From positions 433,684 to 497,683 of the forward strand of contig VFFE01007084.1 of assembly GCA_008921705.1 (NCBI GenBank): a stretch of DNA of 64,000 nucleotides. Direction: 5' to 3'. Below the pieces are notes generated by a model that worked only from the letters and a program-made list of their open reading frames with translations, was not told the origin of the DNA and did no database searches. Source of the DNA: Burhinus oedicnemus. Lineage: Eukaryota > Chordata > Aves > Charadriiformes > Burhinidae. The translations under genes were made by a program, and so were the position numbers. This document shows, one piece after another, positions 25,025-36,600 of this stretch; the stretch's first letter is position 1, and each line of letters begins with the position of its first letter.

Positions 25025-25694
25025 ATGATGATAGGCATATGGGTAGGAGAATAGAGCCGTAGGGGCTTTGTTTGAGCAGGGCCAGGTTGGTTTGCTGATC
25101 CTCTGATGTTATTCAGCCAAGAGGTTTCCGCCAAATTTACACTTCAGGGCTTCCATTCCCCAGCACCCATAATTCACTGCATAGTCTTTAACAGCTCCCT
25201 CAGTCTTTCTGGGGGCTGGTGGGAGATAGGTTGATACACCTAATGCTGTATTTCCTGGTTCAGGTGTCTATGAGGTCATTTTGGAGACGAGTCTCATCAT
25301 CTGTCTCAATTCATGCTGGGGTGTCATGTTGCCACAGGACTTACCCAGGATGGTGTTTCAGGCAGTGGCAAGGATCACAGGATATGTTTTCAGCCACTGA
25401 GTAGTTGCCTCCACTATGGTAAGCATATAGTGATTGCCTTGGCAGGTTGTGGCAGTGCTCCAATATAATTGATCTGCCAGGCCTCCTCATACTGATCCCA
25501 TTCACCATTCTCTATTCCAGAAAGACTCTTTTAATTATGGTGCATGTTTCACATTCATAGATAACCTGAGCAATGGCTTCAGTGATCAGGTCCGCATACA
25601 AATGCCCTGTCCAGCTGCTCCAAGAGGCCCCATGGTTGGGGCTTATGGTCAGTACATAACAGTTTCTCATTGCTGCTCCTTCCTTCTCACACAT
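25025..25694 (-). pseudogene. Retroviral integrase remnant (ERVL-like pol fragment)
   Basis: The minus strand shows three pieces in integrase order. First is a 60-codon frame (25694-25512) with GHLYADLITEAIAQVIYECE and a CETC pair, resembling the N-terminal HHCC zinc-binding region. Next is WQINYIG at about 25479-25459, the position of the first catalytic Asp of the DDE triad, which reads Asn here. Last is SANQPGPAQ at about 25100-25074, near the C-terminal end. Between them are many stops and frame changes. The fragment is dead and no function remains. The ERVL assignment is from family resemblance. Confidence 0.7.
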
Positions 25695-26141
25695 TTCCTC
25701 TCCTTCAACATGAGTTCTCCATGGGCTACAGTCCTTCAGGAAAAGTCTGCTCTATTGTGGGTCTCCCCTATACTGCCATGAATATCTGCTCTGCCATCCT
25801 GCTCCTTCTCTAACCTTGGTGAAGAGTGAAGAGTTTTTCCCCCTTCTCCTCTCTCTGAGCTTTTACTGCTGAGCATGATGTCATATGGTATGGAATATCC
25901 CTGAGGTCAGTTTGGGTCAGCTATCTTAGCTGTGCTACCTCCCAGCCTCTTGTGCCAGCCTACTCATTTGGGAGGAGGGGAACATGGCAGAGTGGGAAAG
26001 AGAGAAAGCCTTGACGCTGTGCAAGCACTGTTTAACAATAGCCAAAACACTGGTGTGTTATCAACATTGTTTTAGCCACAGACACAAAGCACAGCACCAT
26101 AAGGTCTGCTATGAAGAAAGTTAACTCCGTCCCAGTCAGAC
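25695..26141 (-). mobile_element. LTR-like segment of the ERVL remnant
   Basis: The sequence resembles a common avian LTR type. It includes TGATGTCATATGGTATGG on the plus strand (25876-25893), whose minus-strand reading contains the CRE-like TGACATCA, and a run ending AGTTAACTCCGTCCCAGTCA near 26138. It abuts integrase sequence at 25694/25695 with no primer-binding site or gag between. Exact ends and a target duplication could not be fixed. Confidence 0.6.
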
Positions 26142-28852
26142 TGTAAAATCTCCACCTTTTGTTCCATACCATTTGCTTTATGCTCAGGTCCCACATTAAC
26201 TGATACATCTATATATCCTCTGACCTCTCATTCACATATTGTTTCATTTCTATAACATACTCAAACTTTCTGTCTGATTTACCTAATCCACGCTGCATTT
26301 CAACTTCCGATTCTTCTGTGCCATACCTTTCCTTTGCCTTTCCATTTTTTCTAGCTCTCATTCCCAAAATTCCCTCTTACAAATACTTACAACAGCAGTT
26401 GGGTCTATAAATGCTCATGAACCACGATCCACTGATCCTTGACATATACACAGATCCATTGCCCATTCTGTGCCACCCTGCCCAAATGTCCATAAGAACA
26501 GTCGATGAGTTGGGCCCCATCAAAAAGTTAGCACCCTCTCCTGAAAAGACTGGAGTGGAGTCAGACAGGCATGGATATCTGCCAAGCAGCAACTTACCCA
26601 ACAGAATGTGGTCATTATAAGCAAAGTAGATGAGGAACTCAGTACTCTGACAGCATGAGAGATGGTATTACTGCATAGCCGTGATACTTGAAAGTGAAAG
26701 CAAACAACCTGCATTGAAGGGATCTAGAAACTCTAGGCACTCTACAGATCCACAGAAAATGTGAAGAAATTTGCCAGTTAAAAACGTTACTATCGCATAT
26801 AGTGTATCACTTTACATTTTTATTTTTTGGTCAACATTTTAAGTCATCAAATTTTCCAGGGAATTACCTGAAGTCTTATACCCTTAAGAAGCGAACTGCA
26901 TTGCTAGCTGTTGTTAGTTATTGGTATTGGTCATGGTTCAGTAGTCTAATAGATAGCTCATATTCTGTGTTGCAAGCTCATACACCCTGATTTGCAGAAG
27001 TAAGCCAGTTCAGCTAAAGGCAGAAGGACTTAGATTTCCTTAAATGGTGGTTTGGATGAAAAGCAGAACCACAAATGATATACTGGCAGCTAACTTGACT
27101 TCTCTTTCCCAGTCTATGTGCTGTGCAGGCTCTTGCAACCCACAACACACGGTGTCCCTAGCAAGGGAGAGGATTTGCTCTTAGTTATAGAAATAATTGT
27201 ATAGACAAAAACTGTATTGCCTCATTCAGTGTTACAAAAATGTCTTATACTGTTAACTGAAAAATTCTAATTCACAAATCTTTGCTGGCCAATATTTACA
27301 AATATTTGGGAAATTATTTCTGTAGGTTGTCTCTGGGTGCTTGTTTTTTGAACAGTGCATCCTATATATGCAATTTTTTTAGCTTCACAACACCACAGTT
27401 TCTTCTAATCTATGGAAGGAATTCAGGCATGCAGATTTGAGTTGCTTAAGAATATGCTGAGCAGTGTCTCCTACTTAACAATTGGTAGATCTAGGATAAC
27501 GTATTTTAATTTACTGAAGTGCATTAATAAAGGTTGAAATCAGCATTACCATGTAACTATTGATTTCAGTGTTTAAGTTGATATACAGCTGAATCTATAT
27601 TGCCAACACTAGAAAAGTTCTATTCCCTAAGCGATACTTCAAGTGCCATAGTTCAGCATTTTTCACATAGGATACACGTGTACCAAACTTATTTCACAAA
27701 GTATAAACATATTCAGATACTCAGATCAAGTTGGTTTTTATCTTACATTTTAATAAAAGAATAAGCTACTTAATAAATTAATATGTTTATTTTGTTAAAA
27801 AATAAACCCCAAACGACTGAGACTCTTCAGACACACTTTTTTTTCCCTATGACGGTTGTCTTTGTTTTGCACAACAGACATTTTCCCCTCACACCCTGCT
27901 AAATCATGCAGGTCAAAGGTTAGCCTACCTTGCTGCACCAGTACAGAATCCATGCAGCATAAGGTTAGACCAGATAACGAAATCCAATGGGTGTTAACTC
28001 TGTCCCTCCATCCCTCCTCAAGACTTCAATATTACTATCCGGCTGCGTTGTCAAGCAAATTAGAGGCAGATCCTAATTCAATAACGACCAGAGGAAAATG
28101 CTGCCCAAAGCAACATTAGCCCTTGAGATTTAAATTACAGAATATTTGTGGTTGGAGCAATGCTTTTTAGAAATTTCTGAAGAACGCATGAAAACTATGC
28201 TTCTCAGAGAGGCTATAATAAGTGGCAGAGCCCTGATGAATTGTTTCTAGCTCTTTGTTTAGTAAAAATAACCCTAGTCTTAATCTCATGATTTTGCATG
28301 ATTTTTGTAAACAGTTCTTTGAATGGACATCATTCAGTCAGAAACTGCTAGAAATATTCTAATATTGTTCCCCAACAGCAAAAATATTCCTGTTAGAGTA
28401 ATCCTGTGTTCAGTAACACTGAATACTTGGGCCTCATCCTTCCTAGAAGACAGCTTTCTTTGGGAAAAAAAAAGTAAAAACTAAGAGATGAATCAGCTGA
28501 CTGAAATTCTTAGGAAGGCAAAATTAATGTACCAAGTGATACTAGACAACTGTAAAGGCCAAGGGGTGAAGTTCATCTCATGACACAATCATTTAAGATG
28601 AACCAGCTATAAGAATATGTCATCTCATTTTTTTAGCAGTTGAAAGGATCATTGCTTGCCTGCTTGATAGGGAGAGGGGGAGAATAAATTCATGTGATCT
28701 TAGGAAGTTTTTTTCTACTTATGAAAAACACTTTATTCTAGGGATTAGGTTGACTAACTGGCTAAAGTTAACCTTATCTATCATCTTTTTTGAAACAGAA
28801 GACTGCCACAACAACAGTAAGAGCTGCTCCTAAGGGATACTGGAAGAGTGCA
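26142..28852. other. AT-rich unique sequence, no gene recognised
   Basis: Overlapping 60-75-codon frames occur on both strands near 26377-26714, without recognisable motifs. The pair looks like chance frames or possibly more eroded retroviral DNA. Nothing else is identified. Confidence 0.5.
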
Positions 28853-28965
28853 TAGAATTATAGAATGGTTTGTGTTGGAAGGGACCTTTAAAGGTCATCT
28901 CGTCCAACCTCCCTGCAATGAGCAGGGACATCTTCAACTGGATCAGGTTGCTCAAAGCCCTTTCC
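28853..28965 (-). mobile_element. CR1 LINE 3' tail, antisense (copy D)
   Basis: On the plus strand it reads as the reverse complement of a CR1 3' end: TAGAATTATAGAATGG, then GTTGGAAGGGACC and GGTCATCTCGTCCAACCTCC. Only about 113 bases of 3' UTR survive. Its 5'-ward end runs straight into the pentanucleotide array. Confidence 0.9.
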
Positions 28966-29131
28966 GAGGAGAGGAGAGGAGAGGAGAGAGGAGAGGAGAG
29001 GAGAGGAGAGGAGAGGAGAGGAGACGAGACGAGACGAGACGAGACGAGACGAGACGAGACGAGACGAGACGAGACGAGACGAGACGAGACGAGACGAGAG
29101 GAGAGGAGAGGAGAGGAGAGGAGAGGAGAGA
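28966..29131. repeat. Three-part pentanucleotide array (GGAGA)n-(CGAGA)n-(GGAGA)n
   Basis: About 165 bases are built from 5-base units. A GAGAG-type block (28966-29020, with one phase slip) is followed by fifteen GAGAC units (29021-29095), then seven GAGAG units (29096-29130). The outer blocks are purely purine on the plus strand, and the middle adds one C per unit and so one CpG per 5 bases. Because the unit length is not a multiple of 3 and no stop arises, frames are open on both strands (Glu/Arg/Asp repeats on plus, Ser/Leu/Val on minus). These are artefacts, not genes. Confidence 0.95.
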
Positions 29132-32100
29132 AAACGCACAGTGGAGATCTTGGTCTTCACTCCTATTGCTCTTCAGCAAGCTGCTTCATGTTTCATGTCA
29201 TTATGTGAAGCGAAGTAGTTGCCTTTTGCTTGTTCTTATCCACAGAAAACATTATTTGTGACTCAGCTCTCAACAGCTAACTCCTTATGTTCTGCAAGTG
29301 ACGTATAAGCCATTTAGATACATACAGCATATCTCTGGATGTTGTGATGGATTCTGCAGCTCCAGAGCTCAAGAAGTTTCTTGGCAAAAGAATTTCAGAA
29401 TATGACATGGCAAAAAAGTATGCTATAATGTTATCTTAAAAAAAAAAAAAAAAAGTTTTTCAGTTCCAAACTATTTATATAGAGAGAACCTTCTTCAGTA
29501 TTCCAGCTGTATAAACTGGAAGTGAGTGGAAGGAAACTACGTATCGAAATGTAAAATCTTTAGGCATGTTCGTATTTCCTGTATTTTCTCTACATTAACA
29601 CTGCAGTCTGGCCTGTTTTCCTCAAATCTTTATTATTTCAGGACTTAACTAGTTGTCCCACTGAACAGACTGTACCTTCAAAAGGGAGATTGTATAGTAT
29701 TATCTGGATCTCCTGCAGCATCACACGACCCTTGAGCATGATGGCAGACGTAGTCATTGACGGGGTTGCCATGTCTAATGCAGCCCACATTGCCTCTAGT
29801 GATGTATGAGCCATCAGTTGTTGATAGGAATCAATGGGCTCCAACTCCACCTTATTTTCTCGTAAGGGTTTTTTAGCCGTATCTTACCCTAATTAAAGTG
29901 TTATTTAACAGCAAAGTTTGTAATTTGAAGCACATGTCTGTTCTATGATAACTCTTTTACAGAAGGAAAACAAAATTATTTATGAACTTTGGGTTTTGGG
30001 GTTTTTTTTTGTGTTGCTTTTCTTGTACTATCCGGCAAAACAAAGTAAAAAAAAATATGTGGAGAAGACTAAGTGAAATAAGAAGCAGAATAAGGCCAGG
30101 ATAGGTAAGGTCTCCAAACACAAGTGTACTTGTAAAGTAAAGAAAATCTGGGAATTTTGGTGTCCTTATCAGCACCACACTGTGCATCAAGTGGACTGTG
30201 GGTGGATCTTCATAAAAAAAAGGCATGGCATCTCCTGTATTGTTTAATAGGTTGGGAGACATTGTTATCTTTAATGGTAAAGAGAGTTTAGTGTAAATCC
30301 TTGTGTTCAAGCTTAAAAATTCAATGTTTAGGGTACATTGCCATAGCAGGATTTTTCCCGTCTAAAGCTGAGCAATTAAAAAGAAGTTTGATGTTAAGGA
30401 GCTTTTTCAAGGCTGATATTTCATAGGTGTCAACTTGCACCTGTTTTTTGACTTTCACCTGTCAAGCACACCAATTTGATAAAATCTACAAACTACATTG
30501 CTAGGAACAGTCTCTTTATAAAATACAGAACTGCTTCCAGAGCTTCAAACAGAAACGGCGCCCAGTGCTTAATTATGAGTCAGCTAATAAGACTAACATA
30601 TTCCAAGATAAGTAAGTATGGAAACTTGCTCACTGCATTTGACCAAGCTATCCGCAAGGTGTCAATATAGATTCATAGTAATTTCTATGACTATAAACAA
30701 AAATTGATTTGTTAAAAATAGAAATTTGGAAATGACAACCTACAGATGCTGGGGGCATCTCTTCTGTTCCAAGTATTTAAAGAAACATATTTTCTCAATC
30801 TTTTTTCATCAGCAATTTAATAACTGTAGAACTTCAATATTTCTTCTTTTGAAGGCACTAAAGGGTATTTTAGTAATGTGTTTATCTACAGCTAACAACC
30901 ATAATTAGCTTAAGTTATGGAATGCCCCAAATAAATGGAGAACAGTTTACAGTTGTTCAGAACCACAGTTTGTGCTGCTGCTGTTTTGTTAAATATTTGC
31001 AGAAAACATGATTTGCATCATTTGCAAGTTACATAAACCTTTATAATTATGGCCTAAGGTATTATACAAAAGTTATTTAAGTAATTCCCAAAGATTGCTG
31101 CTCAGTGCACCAAACATTAATCATCTGTTGTGTCTATTATAAATGCAGAAGCAATTAAGTAGATCTGTGGTGAGAACAGGTTATTGCCAGGTTTATACAG
31201 AAACATTTTTCAATGTTGTCATTACTGATGAAGACTGTTGTGTTTTTTTTTCTCATTTAGTGAAGAATAAAAGTATTACTTTGTGCCAGATATTCTTGAG
31301 GTGTTTTAAAATTAAATGTGGAACAAGAGAAATTTGATGTCCTGGTCTGTCGTTTGCCTCAGTGGCCAGTCCGGCCAAAACCACGATATATATCAATAAG
31401 TGTACGTGAACAATTATATTATTGTCTAAAAATTTAAGGCTTAGATTTTAGTTTTGTTTACAACAATATATATCTGGAGTGACTCCAACAGTATTAAGAA
31501 TATTGTTCCAGATATAGTCATAAAATATTAAAAATGCCCACCACAGAAAATAAAAATTCCCAGGCCCCCAAAAGAAGTAGAAAAAATTAATTTTTATGTT
31601 ACAAAATTGATATAAACCCGTGTCTTAAACCCTGCACAGAACTTGTTCAGAAAGCATACATAAGAATCAGTCTCACATGCAATAATTTTTTGGGTCCCAC
31701 GTTTAAATGTAAAACCTGCTGTCCTTGCCCTGTGAGTTCACTCAATGTAATGAAAATTTTACTTGAGTGAAAGATAATAAAAGACTGGCTATCAGGCAAG
31801 CAAAAAGCTATTACATGAGGAAACAAAGAGAGCGGAGCAGAAGTACAGTAAGCTAACATGTTTGCATGCATACTTTAACAGGCTACTGCCCCTCTAATGG
31901 AAGTTTTCCTTTGCTGAGCTTGGGTAACGACCAACAGTCTACTGCTGCTGTATGAAATATGGCTTGACTGCCATATGCGGGTTCTGGCATCTTGAAACAT
32001 GCCCAAATTGCTTTTGCTTCTATAAGCATATCCATTTTGTTGGAGTATTTAAAAGGTTGGTGTTGCAAGGAGCTGAGAATCCCCCACTGAATATATTGTA

Positions 32101-33518
32101 CAAGATACTCAAAACTCAAGACTAGTCAAATCCTAAAAGACGTAAGTTAAATTAGAGTTTTCCTTAAACACTCTATAGCTTGAGTATGTTCTGATTTAAT
32201 GTTCTGGTTACCTCAGGGAAAAAGCCCCCTCATAAATGCAGCTGTGGGACTGTCTCATTTAGGAGCTCAGAATCTTCACACAAACCCACATGCTCAAATC
32301 TGTCAATTAATCCAAGATTATTTTGTGCGTTTTAAGTTTTGGATGCAAGGTGTAATTATGTTTAGATCGCACCATTGCCTATGCAGTTCCAGCTGGGCAT
32401 TGTGATGTTTCATTGCCACCTTTGAAGTGACTGAAAAGCACATCACCTCCTTCGCTGACTGGCTACATCTGCTGCCCCATTTAATTTGGTCTTCTCTTTT
32501 TACTTTGCTATTCTTCGGTGAAAATGTGTAATTTAGTAATCTGTGATGAACATAGCTCTTTAACAAGCTTAATCTTGTCCAAAAAGCTAACTGATTTAGA
32601 CACCGATGTACAGGTAGGTATCCTACAGTCTAGTCTTTTACAGCGTCCTCTGAAAGTCTGTCCAAATGCTCAACAAGAAAAGCAGAACTGAACATATCAG
32701 TCAAATAAGGGCTCTCTACATATAAACTTGATTAAAGTGATACTATCCATGTTGTCTTCAAAGAATGAGTAAGAAAAAATTCAAATTAATTTAACCAGCA
32801 ATTATCTGTAATCATGATCTGGTCACATTAACAGTACTGTAAGGAAAAAGAAATCATTAAGAGACTCTTGGAAATGCAGGCTTTGAAAACATGACATGAC
32901 AGAGCCGGTTGTCTCATGACTGGCTCCAGGAAGCTATTTGTTTATGTGAATATAATAAATATTCCATTAGCTGCTGATTCCTTAGTCAAGATACAATGCA
33001 TTACACATAGAAGACTAATTTTCTTAACGCAACCAGCAGCAAGCAAACACAAGAAAAATCAAGGCAATCTTCAGCTCAACATATGGAGGAATCTCTCTCA
33101 AAATGCTCAGTAAACATGGGACCAAATTCCTCACCTACATTTGTATCATAGTTCTCTTTAAATTACAAAAGCAATTAGTTGCACTTTCCCCTTTTTGGTT
33201 GCTTCACAGGGCTTTATTAGAAGAAATACAATACAAAAGAAATAAGGAAAGACGCTTTCCTTCTAAAGAAAACCTTTTTGAGAAGCGGAAATTTGCTGTA
33301 AGTTTTGCCCTGAACACGCAAAGGGAATAAATATTATTTTAAATATTTACTTTTCACAAAGTGAAAAATTTGTAAAGACAACCTGTTCCCTGTGTTTCGG
33401 GTCTACAGGAGAAGCTGCAAGGATCTTAATTACCACTTGGGATCTTCTGATTAGAAATTAGGGGAAAACTATAAAAGCTAGAAGAGGCGCTAGAGGTCTC
33501 TGCACACTCTGTCACCAA
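29132..33518. other. AT-rich unique sequence, no gene recognised
   Basis: A pure run of about 17 A lies at 29438-29454. Short frames on both strands carry no recognisable motifs. A 50-base CpG-containing patch at 31339-31390 is discussed in the findings. Confidence 0.5.
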
Positions 33519-33635
33519 GAGGTCTTTAAGGACAAGTTAAACAAGGCATCTCCTAGGAATAACACACGAGTAGGAGATGCCACTCCGAAGCAAAGGAATG
33601 GACTAGATGACCTAAAGGCCCCTTCTAACTCTCTG
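33519..33635 (+). mobile_element. Old CR1/L3-like 3' fragment
   Basis: The segment reads GAGGTCTTTAAGGACAAGTT, matching the FKDKL-type end of CR1-clade ORF2. It then has GGAATGGACTAGATGACC and CCCCTTCTAACTCT, the generic 3' UTR words of the CR1/L3 clade. It lacks the ATTCTATG tail of the younger avian copies, so it is likely an older subfamily. Boundaries are approximate. Confidence 0.6.
33547..33579. repeat. Perfect 9-bp inverted repeat
   Basis: CATCTCCTA (33547-33555) and TAGGAGATG (33571-33579) are exact reverse complements around a 15-base spacer, inside the old CR1/L3-like fragment. It may be a chance product of mutation or a stem-loop in the element's 3' UTR. Confidence 0.8.
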
Positions 33636-36600
33636 AGTGTATGTATTGGCAGAAGTAAGTTTATTTAAAAGGGCAGATTGACTATTCCTCTATACTGTAG
33701 TGCTTTACCTCTTCTTTCCTTTCAGGACTGTAGGCAACAAAGAGCTAAGGGTAAACAGAGGTTGTTGTCTAGCAAACACCAGATTATATATCTTTATCTA
33801 GAGACTGCACACACAGTCTACAAAGCAACATCAGGGGAGTGGACTGAGATTTTAAAGAGATATTGCATCACTTACTGTTCTTGTGACACAAAGAAGAAAG
33901 CATCCTTCTCGTAATAACACAGATTCAATGGATAAACACCCGCAGCCCCCAAATGGAAAACTATAATGAGATAAAGAAAATAAAGGTAGTTCAAAAGACG
34001 CATGGCTCAGACCTTTAGCTGATATCAAGGATTCTGAAATACAGTCAGCTTGAACAGTGTTCTAGCAATGTTCAGATATTGGAAAATTAGTATTCACCTG
34101 GTGAAGTTTTTTGTTCCTTTAGCAAGTGATTCCATACCAAGTGAAGTCAAAGACTGATATTCTGCCACCAATGGTAGTTTGATAGTATCCCTCTTTATTT
34201 TACTACTGCACAGCAATGATTTGCAGCTGTTCTCATTTGAAACAAAACAACAAAACCAAACTCAAAACTAAACAAACATTTTAAAAAAACCACTAGGGTG
34301 AAGACAATGAGAAGATCTGGAACATGAAGTAAGACTGGTAGTCATACAAAAACAAGAAAAGACAAAAATAAAAATGGAGAATAAAGGAAACTTTCAACAA
34401 CAACAATAAAAAAAGTGGAAAATGTAGTTTAGAAAATGGGTTTGTATATGGTTGATCACTGTGTTTTTGTTAGCAGTATAAAAACTCCGCCTACCTTTCC
34501 ACACATGGAAAACAGGCAAACACATGATGTATAGGCAGGGAAGGATTAATGCCATTTTACACAGTCTAAGAGTTCCCAAGTGACTTGAAAGCCACCTGTG
34601 GGTTTTTCCAATCTATGGGGAAGGTACTGCCCAGGTGCCAAGTTAGGGCAATGTTTAAAACTAGCTTACAGTGCCTTTCACAGTATTAGAAGATTTTAGT
34701 CCTAGTCTCCAAGTACATAATAATATTTCCTTCTTATATGAGCTATATCTTAGTTTTCTGAAAGTCTGTCAGATATGATGATATATTTATTCTGATTTTT
34801 TCTTAAATAAGTAACACCTAACTGAACCCACATCACAATTTAATCTTGCATATGAATTACTCAGATTTCCCAGAAGACAATTTATGTCCTTGAAAGTATT
34901 CACTCGCATTCACAGGCTGAAAGAATTCACTTTTGCTTAAACTGCTGCAACTTGTGCATTGTCAGTAAAAGTAATTTGTAGTAAGGTTTCAGAGTTCTTG
35001 CCACAGTAGAAAAGGCTGAAGCATCTCAGCGTCAGAAAGTTTAGCAGGAGCCCTGAGGAAAAGAACTCTGCAGTTATAAAGACTGCTCTAGGTTTAAACA
35101 GATATAAATATCCAAACAACAGGATTTAAATATCATACCTGCCTCTTGTTATGATCAAAGTAGCAGTGAAAATCACTGTTTCACTTAAAAGAGGAAGGGA
35201 AAACTTTCAAGTACAGCTGATAGCTAAACATCTTGAAACACCTCCCTCAACTCCTATTTCTTTAGGTAACATCTGATGTCTCAAAGGAATTTGCAGGATT
35301 AAAGGTACAGTATTTAAATAAACTCATAAAATAAAGTTTTATACAGTGGGCCTTGATACTCACCTTAGTTATATCAGTAAAATATCAGAAAAAACTGCAC
35401 TGATTTTTTTTACACAAATACAAAACTCAAGACAGTCAAGACATGATTGAAAAAAAGAGCAATTTCTCCTTACATAATGACAACTATGAAATAATATGAA
35501 ATGCAGCAAGTGTCAGCACCCTAAAATACTGAAATTAGCATTACCCAAAGTAATGCCTTATTGTAGAATATAAGATTTGAGTATTCAAAACATAGAAAGT
35601 ACCAGGATCAAGACACAGCTATAATGTCTCCCTTTACATTGCTGGTATGGCACTGTATTTAATTGCATGATCACACAGCATACAACTTTCATACAATTTC
35701 ATCCTGTTTAGCACTGCAGGCTGAAAAGCACTTTTCTTTATAATATTTATTTTATCTCTGGTTTGTTTTTTTTTTATCCCCACTATTGCTTACATTTCTG
35801 AAACCCTGCTCAGAAGATGAGTATTCATTTCTTATGGATGTCACTCGACATTCATCAGAGGACTGTCACTTTTTTTTATTAATCCACTGAAATTGATCTT
35901 CAGCCTAAGCTGTGAGGTGGGATTATTCCATTTAAAGATGTAGAAGGAGGACACAGAACTGTCAGTAATCTTTTTAAAGGAATTTATTGCTTTTGTTTTC
36001 ATAAGGCATCCAAAGGTCTGATTTTCATTCTCCCACTTTGTATTTCTCCTACCCTTTCAGAAATGCAATTCATAGCTTTAGTCAGTTTTCTTTGCACTTG
36101 CAAATGTTAGAAAAATCTGATGCCAACGTCCCCCATTCTGTACCCACAAAGTCAGTCACACAAGTCATGGAAATCTGAAAAATAAGAACAAAATACCATC
36201 TCAACTCTTAAAGGACTTCTGTAGAGAAATGGGGTAGATTTTCAATCACGATGATATACTTATTTCTAAAATTCATTTGTAGGCAATAGTGTCGCAGGAA
36301 TATTTTACATTGGTGAAAATGACAGATATCAAATGAGTAGACAGAGCTCAACAAGATACAGGGTATTTCTGGGAAGCGGAGAACCCAGGGATCTACAATA
36401 CTTGAGAATACTTCCCGGGGTGGAAACCTTAGCAAAACAGTAAAAGTTTTGATATTGGCTACACAACAGAGTCTCAGCTTATATTGCTTTCAAAATGGAT
36501 GAACTTCTTTTTCCTCTGAAATTTTCTGAATGTAATACCATGTAAAGTATAACAGATTTACGAGTGACTGAGTATGGAACCACTGAAACAAAACTATGCA

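Larger units (their letters stand above)
25025..26141 (-). mobile_element. ERVL-like endogenous retrovirus remnant, internally deleted
   Basis: On the minus strand an LTR-like segment (26141 to 25695) is followed by integrase-like pol sequence (25694 to about 25025). Gag, protease, reverse transcriptase and RNase H are absent, and no second LTR is seen before CR1 copy B at 25005. Orientation of LTR and pol agrees, so a single provirus with a large internal deletion and a lost 3' LTR is the simplest reading. Stops and frameshifts are frequent. Class III assignment rests on resemblance of the integrase words and LTR to avian ERVL elements and needs a database comparison. Confidence 0.7.

Noticed and set aside
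28848..29261. 137-codon plus frame and overlapping minus frames with Glu/Arg/Asp or Ser/Leu/Val repeats
   Set aside because: These are translations of the pentanucleotide array. A 5-base unit without stops leaves several frames open on both strands, so they are not protein evidence.
29438..29454. Run of 17 A as a possible poly-A tail of a processed pseudogene
   Set aside because: No polyadenylation signal at the right distance, no coding-like sequence upstream and no target duplication.
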